Assembly (NCBI RefSeq): GCF_032854445.1
Contig: NC_088300.1
Coordinates: forward strand, 56,892,984-56,952,983
Reading direction: 5' to 3'
From: Liolophura sinensis
Lineage: Eukaryota; Mollusca; Polyplacophora; Chitonida; Chitonidae
DNA length: 60,000 nucleotides
The notes below the pieces were generated by a model. That model saw nothing but the letters and a program-made list of their open reading frames with translations. It was not told where the DNA came from and searched no databases. Below are positions 59,881 to 60,000 of the stretch, piece after piece (the stretch's first letter is position 1; every line of letters begins with the position of its first letter). Made by a program: the position numbers and the translations under genes.

Positions 59881-60000
59881 TCAGTTTTATATGTAAATTT
59901 GTTCTGTCAAGGACAACACAGCCAGACTATAAAATATAGCGCCTATCAATTTTGATATACTTATTTCACTTATATGTTTTTAACGCCACAGGTCTGCTCA

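Overview
The window is animal nuclear DNA: AT-rich, full of introns and packed with interspersed repeats. The organism is most likely a mollusc or another lophotrochozoan. Three things point there: very abundant tRNA-derived SINEs of a kind common in mollusc genomes, a small secreted cysteine-rich gene of a pattern common in lophotrochozoans, and long (AT)n, 4-bp and minisatellite arrays. The species call is an inference. All homology statements rest on reading motifs by eye; no database was searched.

All recognisable genes lie on the minus strand. (1) At 8841-9216 is the first coding exon of a NHERF-type PDZ scaffold. No later exon could be recognised to its left, so most of the gene is either outside the window or not recognisable. 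(2) At 20413-24085 is a complete five-exon cysteine- and glycine-rich (CSRP/muscle LIM) gene. The spliced product is 193 residues with two perfectly spaced LIM domains. A plausible untranslated first exon and promoter sit near 28700-28870. (3) At 54805-58533 is a four-exon gene, assembled here from splice signals, for a 132-residue secreted protein with a Ly-6/uPAR (three-finger) cysteine pattern. Its exons are too short to stand out as open frames. It is the most novel item in the window.

The main mobile element is a 2747-bp piggyBac transposon (24939-27685) flanked by TTAA. It sits inside the presumed first intron of the CSRP gene. Its transposase keeps the DDD motifs and the C-terminal cysteine cluster but carries a 5-bp frameshift. 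Its ends hold several 14-16 bp palindromes, one centred on TTAA.

Layout: 1-8700 is non-coding, probably intron or 3' flank of the NHERF gene, with a perfect 92-bp minisatellite and a 25-bp array. 9217-20400 is intergenic with (AT)n tracts and a few SINE and MITE copies. 20400-28900 is the CSRP locus with piggyBac. 28900-54800 is a gene-poor desert of SINEs, long-inverted-repeat elements and minisatellites (23, 38, 54 and 138 bp). 54800-58533 is the three-finger gene, whose first intron is largely built of inverted-repeat elements and whose start codon lies about 14 bp from a SINE tail. 58540-60000 is SINE-rich flank. The three genes have no obvious functional link: an apical-membrane scaffold, a muscle or cytoskeletal LIM protein, and a secreted factor.
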